Below, one piece after another: positions 60,074 through 64,000 of a DNA stretch of 64,000 bases; within the stretch, counting starts at the first letter, position 1; the number at the start of each line of letters is the position of its first letter. The notes beneath the pieces were generated by a model. That model was not told the DNA's origin. It was given only the letters and a program-made list of their open reading frames with translations, and made no database searches. The stretch comes from Paenibacillus sp. 481 (GTDB lineage Bacteria; Bacillota; Bacilli; Paenibacillales; Paenibacillaceae). Both the position numbers and the translations under genes were made by a program. The stretch is from contig NZ_CP075175.1 of the NCBI RefSeq assembly GCF_021223605.1, forward strand, positions 4,171,501-4,235,500, given 5' to 3'.

Positions 60074-62402
60074 GTTTTATATGAACGTAGTGGGTTATAA
60101 AGCGATGATATTGGGGCTGAGAAAGTGAAAAAAGAGGAAGGTTTTATATGAACGTAGTGGGTTATAAAGCCAGTCATCTCACCCCATGCCTGCTGCTCAG
60201 GCTGGTTTTATATGAACGTAGTGGGTTATAAAGGAAGTAGTTGGACTATATAAAGATGCTGAAATCAAGTTTTATATGAACGTAGTGGGTTATAAAGATA
60301 AAATGATGTACTCGTTGGTAATCTTGAAGCTGGTTTTATATGAACGTAGTGGGTTATAAAGCTCGTCCGTCCTACGACAACCCGCTTTGACTTCGAGCGC
60401 GTTTTATATGAACGTAGTGGGTTATAAAGATGGATTAACATGGAAGCTATGTAGATACACAATTGTTGTTTTATATGAACGTAGTGGGTTATAAAGTAGA
60501 GCTTGAAAGCTTGCATCCATTGCTGCGCATCGGTTTTATATGAACGTAGTGGGTTATAAAGTTTGTGTTATACACCAGGGCGTAGACTTGTGTTGGCCCA
60601 GTTTTATATGAACGTAGTGGGTTATAAAGATTTTAGTCGCAGACTCCGTTGTATCTGATATAGCAGTTTTATATGAACGTAGTGGGTTATAAAGAGCAGC
60701 TCCGGACCTATCTTGTCAGCATTCTTGCTGTTTTATATGAACGTAGTGGGTTATAAAGTTTGAAATTTTTAGCCATTGCCTCCACTCCACTTTCGGTTTT
60801 ATATGAACGTAGTGGGTTATAAAGGTCGCTTTAACCCCAGAAGGTTTTGTATCGCTTGTCGGTTTTATATGAACGTAGTGGGTTATAAAGTGTTGAGAAT
60901 CTCGGCGAATTGATCGAGGGTGGCAAAGGTTTTATATGAACGTAGTGGGTTATAAAGGTATATCCGGCTTGTTGGTGTCCGTGTCTCTTGTTGGTTTTAT
61001 ATGAACGTAGTGGGTTATAAAGCCATGTGACATCCGCGGGCAACGACTGAAGGCACCGAGTTTTATATGAACGTAGTGGGTTATAAAGAAAGGTAATTCA
61101 AACGCTGTGACACACGGTTTCTTCGTTTTATATGAACGTAGTGGGTTATAAAGTACACATATGTAAAGAGGCAGAGGCATTGCGCTCTGGTTTTATATGA
61201 ACGTAGTGGGTTATAAAGGGAGATGGGGAACTAACGGCCACGTCAGCTATAGCAGTTTTATATGAACGTAGTGGGTTATAAAGTCGGACATCGGAGCTGC
61301 TACGCCAGCGGAAGCTGCGTGTTTTATATGAACGTAGTGGGTTATAAAGTTTATCTCGTCTAACGCTCGTTGCCCGCTCTTATCGGTTTTATATGAACGT
61401 AGTGGGTTATAAAGTTGCCAAACTGTTCGAGCCACGCTTCCCAATGTTCGGGTTTTATATGAACGTAGTGGGTTATAAAGTATTCCCTGATGGATATATC
61501 GTATGGTGATAATGGAAGTTTTATATGAACGTAGTGGGTTATAAAGTATTCCCTGATGGATATATCGTATGGTGATAATGGAAGTTTTATATGAACGTAG
61601 TGGGTTATAAAGTCTTTTTGCCTAATCTGATAAACGAACGGGATGGAGTTTTATATGAACGTAGTGGGTTATAAAGTTGGCACGTGTTGACGCTGTCACT
61701 GCTGGCGATGTGGTTTTATATGAACGTAGTGGGTTATAAAGTGATATTCTATACTTCGGATATGGCGGAACGGTTGAGCGTTTTATATGAACGTAGTGGG
61801 TTATAAAGACACTATATAGGTTAGCTAACGGGGTGAAATGTAAGTAGTTTTATATGAACGTAGTGGGTTATAAAGACCATTGTATCTATCGGATCGCTTG
61901 CGGATGTCGGTACGTTTTATATGAACGTAGTGGGTTATAAAGTTGATTCTCTCCGTAGAACACGAACTCTCCTGCCCGAAGTTTTATATGAACGTAGTGG
62001 GTTATAAAGATCAATAGGTGTTACTGATAGACTATCCCCGTAGTAAGTTTTATATGAACGTAGTGGGTTATAAAGTCCAATCCGGCGCGTAGGTGTAAGA
62101 GCCGTCAAGCTGTTTTATATGAACGTAGTGGGTTATAAAGATTACCCAAAAACATTGACCGAAAAATGGCGAGACTTGTTTTATATGAACGTAGTGGGTT
62201 ATAAAGTTTGTAGTTGTGTATCTGCCTTGATTTGTTCAACTTCGTTTTATATGAACGTAGTGGGTTATAAAGTTCAGGAGGTGTGGGTGCTGCCATACGT
62301 TGCCGCGGTTTTATATGAACGTAGTGGGTTATAAAAACTTATTGTGCTTGGTGGTATAAAGCTCAAAAGTTCCCGTTTTATATGAACGTAGTGGGTTATA
62401 AG
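60074..62402 (+). CRISPR. CRISPR array 2 (type I-B), 36 repeats
   Basis: Same 29-bp repeat as array 1. Repeats start at 60074, 60141, 60205, 60269, 60333, 60401, 60468, 60533, 60601, 60666, 60730, 60796, 60862, 60929, 60994, 61060, 61125, 61190, 61255, 61321, 61386, 61452, 61518, 61584, 61648, 61713, 61780, 61847, 61914, 61981, 62047, 62112, 62178, 62244, 62308 and 62375. The copy at 62308 has its last base changed to A, and the one at 62375 lacks a base near its 3' end. The 37-bp spacer at 61481-61517 is repeated exactly at 61547-61583. Other spacers, about 35-38 bp, look unique. Confidence 0.98.
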
Positions 62403-62441
62403 GGTGCCTCGCGTTTGAAAAGTTTTATGAAATTCCTCTAT

Positions 62442-62595
62442 GTTTTATTGAGGGAATTTAAGCTCAATTAGCCGATGAAATGGGTATGCGTAGAGGCCCT
62501 TTTTATTTGTACGTAGTGGAATTTAAAGAAACTAATGACTGGAGACGATTTTATGAAGTACTTAGTTTTATCTGAACGTTAAGAGATATAAAAAA
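62442..62595 (+). repeat. Fossil CRISPR repeats beyond array 2
   Basis: Decayed copies at about 62442 (GTTTTATTGAGGGAATTTAA, shortened), 62500 (TTTTTATTTGTACGTAGTGG then AATTTAAAG) and 62565 (GTTTTATCTGAACGTTAAGA) continue roughly the 64-bp period from the last repeat at 62375. Confidence 0.75.
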
Positions 62596-62925
62596 GTCTT
62601 TGTGATCTGGTTTTGATTGCTACTTCAATTTAACCATAACAGAATCCTAAGTGCAGATAGGGTGAAAACTTTGTTGCCTACTGAAATAGGGGGTACTGAA
62701 CCATCTTATTATTTTTCTGTTTTGCTCCAAAATAATGACCTACCGCACTAGCACCGCATACGGTTTGTTATTATCTCCCCTCGGCACATCAATTCTCTTC
62801 GCAATATAAGGCAGCTTTTCTCTAAACAATAAAAATAAATCAAAATATGGTTTACACATATGGGCGGTGATGGTAGTATGAATTAAATGGTTTAATATGG
62901 AACTTATCTGTGGGAAGGTGAGAGC
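62596..62925. other. Intergenic region without a supported gene
   Basis: This A+T-rich stretch separates the decayed end of array 2 from the terminal regulator gene. A 79-codon minus-strand frame (62740-62979) covers part of it but overlaps the regulator and lacks a ribosome binding site. It probably holds the regulator's promoter; I cannot place it confidently. Confidence 0.5.
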
Positions 62926-64000
62926 ATGGGGCATGTAACTACACCTTTGGGGGAACTTATAAGACGTTATAGGAATCAAGTGAACATGACATTAGCGCAG
63001 TTGGAGAGTATAATCAATGTTTCTAAAGGAAGCTTGTCAAAAATCGAAACCGGTGAGACAAAGAAACCCGATTTTAAAATTCTTGAAGCCATTGCATCTG
63101 TGCTAAACATCCCCTTTCGTGAATATGTTGAACAATATATCCAAGTAGAGCATCGAGCAGAATCACTTATGGCGATCTTGGAATTGGCGATTACAACATC
63201 AGAACACGCTTCAATAGCTCCCCAAATTGCTGCCAAATACCTTGAAACTGAAAAGCGAGATAGCATAGAGTTAGTGGAAAGTCTTTATATTGTTACAGCC
63301 TCGATAAAAGAACCGCCAATTAGACTAGACTTGTACAACAGCATCATTGATTATTCGCGCAGTCACGGAATTATGCCTTACATTGCTCAGGGCATGTATC
63401 AGAAATATATGATTGAACGAAACGATTTTAGTAAATTAAAGTACACCTATCAACTAGGCAGAAGTATTCTCAGTTACGCAAATTTTTTAAACGAAAAAGA
63501 ACGATTAATACTGTATTATGCACTAGGAGTACATGCTGTTAGTCTATCAAAATATGATGAAGCAATTGAACTGAGTAAGTATGTTACTCATAATGATGTT
63601 ACAAAGAGTAAATTAAAAGCAGATGCAACCCTAAATATTTGCAATTCTTATTTCTGTCTTGGGAAGTATGAAGATAGTAAAACCTACCTTGATGAATATG
63701 CGAAGTTTCCTTACGATTTCATTGAAGATAATGTTAAGGTTATGCTCAGCGGTATCAATGGAAAGACAGTTAGTCTTGATTTAGGTATTCAACAATTTGA
63801 ACAATATTTATTGAATCCTTCTGAATACAATTTAACATATGTAGTAGTTCAGCTCATGGATTTCTATTCAATTAAAAAAGACTCTAATGCCGCAAGACAG
63901 CTATTTAAGTACGAAGAACAAATGAAAATGTCTCTTCAAGATATATACACCACGCCAGAAAAACGTGCGAAATTAGCTTATTACTATAGGCTTAAAGGTG
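62926..64000 (+). CDS. HTH-plus-helical-repeat regulator (RRNPP-like), 3' end outside window
   Basis: From ATG 62926, preceded by GGGAAGGTGAGAG, the frame stays open for 358 codons to the window edge. The N-terminus is a Xre-type HTH (about 8-62; MTLAQLESIINVSKGSLSKIE). The rest is helical with TPR-like pairs, such as LYYALGVHAVSLSKYDEAIEL and NICNSYFCLGKYEDSKTYLDE. This layout is shared by peptide-sensing RRNPP regulators (PlcR, NprR, Rgg, AimR). No cognate small peptide gene is visible, since it would lie beyond the edge. Phage arbitrium receptor, quorum-sensing regulator or plain Xre-TPR protein all remain possible. Confidence 0.8.
   Translation, partial: MGHVTTPLGELIRRYRNQVNMTLAQLESIINVSKGSLSKIETGETKKPDFKILEAIASVLNIPFREYVEQYIQVEHRAESLMAILELAITTSEHASIAPQIAAKYLETEKRDSIELVESLYIVTASIKEPPIRLDLYNSIIDYSRSHGIMPYIAQGMYQKYMIERNDFSKLKYTYQLGRSILSYANFLNEKERLILYYALGVHAVSLSKYDEAIELSKYVTHNDVTKSKLKADATLNICNSYFCLGKYEDSKTYLDEYAKFPYDFIEDNVKVMLSGINGKTVSLDLGIQQFEQYLLNPSEYNLTYVVVQLMDFYSIKKDSNAARQLFKYEEQMKMSLQDIYTTPEKRAKLAYYYRLKG

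Noticed and set aside
60265-62334. Several short open frames on both strands in CRISPR array 2
   Set aside because: Same artefact of translating the 29-bp repeat and its spacers.
62740-62979. 79-codon minus-strand frame after array 2
   Set aside because: Overlaps the start of the HTH regulator, no ribosome binding site, composition not convincing.

Overview
The window looks like chromosome from a low-to-mid G+C Gram-positive bacterium of the Paenibacillaceae, most likely a Paenibacillus. The evidence is the strong AGGAGG-type ribosome binding sites with frequent TTG/GTG starts, S-layer (SLH) anchoring, a YjcZ-type small protein, a Btr-like AraC regulator fused to a siderophore-binding domain, a Bce-type antimicrobial-peptide resistance module, a class 2 PyrD, and Bacillota-type alarmone synthetase and ferredoxin-NADP reductase. 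Species cannot be fixed from the sequence alone.

Region 1-8.4 kb: an L,D-transpeptidase cut by the left edge, a small membrane protein, pyrD, relQ with an overlapping DUF309 gene, a CPBP membrane protease, and a ComP/ComA-like two-component pair. Region 8.4-14.1 kb (minus strand): a methyltransferase, then bceAB and bceRS, with a candidate BceR operator in front of bceA. Region 14.2-17.5 kb: a vitamin B12 uptake unit made of a cobalamin riboswitch, a surface protein built like human intrinsic factor/transcobalamin plus SLH anchor domains, and an ECF S component (CbrT-like). Region 17.6-26 kb: small stress and effector-binding proteins, a decayed hydrolase gene, and an iron group (ferredoxin-NADP reductase, Btr-like regulator, siderophore-binding lipoprotein, two FecCD permeases) with four candidate Fur boxes and no ATPase gene. 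Region 26-48 kb: housekeeping and accessory genes. These include an old yellow enzyme with a divergent Lrp regulator, a PPP-type phosphatase, an ANT(6)-like nucleotidyltransferase, a MacAB-like exporter, two RsmF-like rRNA methyltransferase paralogues, RsuA, a HAD phosphatase, an ABC-2 exporter, a diguanylate cyclase, a glycosyltransferase and a YkvI-like transporter, ending at tRNA-Leu(CAG).

Region 48.3-62.6 kb: after tRNA-Leu comes a zinc-finger protein and then a complete type I-B (Cst1/Cst2, 'Tneap' style) CRISPR-Cas locus. Array 1 (23 intact repeats) lies before the operon cas6-cas8b-cas7-cas5-cas3-cas4-cas1-cas2, and array 2 (36 repeats) after it. Both arrays share one 29-bp repeat, have related leaders on their left, and decay at their right ends into fossil repeats that mostly keep the ~64-bp period. 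cas8b contains an in-frame internal start with its own ribosome binding site, predicting a separately translated Cas11b small subunit. The window ends in an HTH-plus-helical-repeat regulator of the peptide-sensing (RRNPP-like) type, cut by the right edge.

The points most worth following are the riboswitch-controlled transcobalamin-like capture protein, the paired leader element (inverted TTTGCATC boxes ~100 bp apart), the terminator wedged between leader and first repeat of array 2, and the hidden Cas11b frame. All assignments come from reading the sequence; no database search was run.
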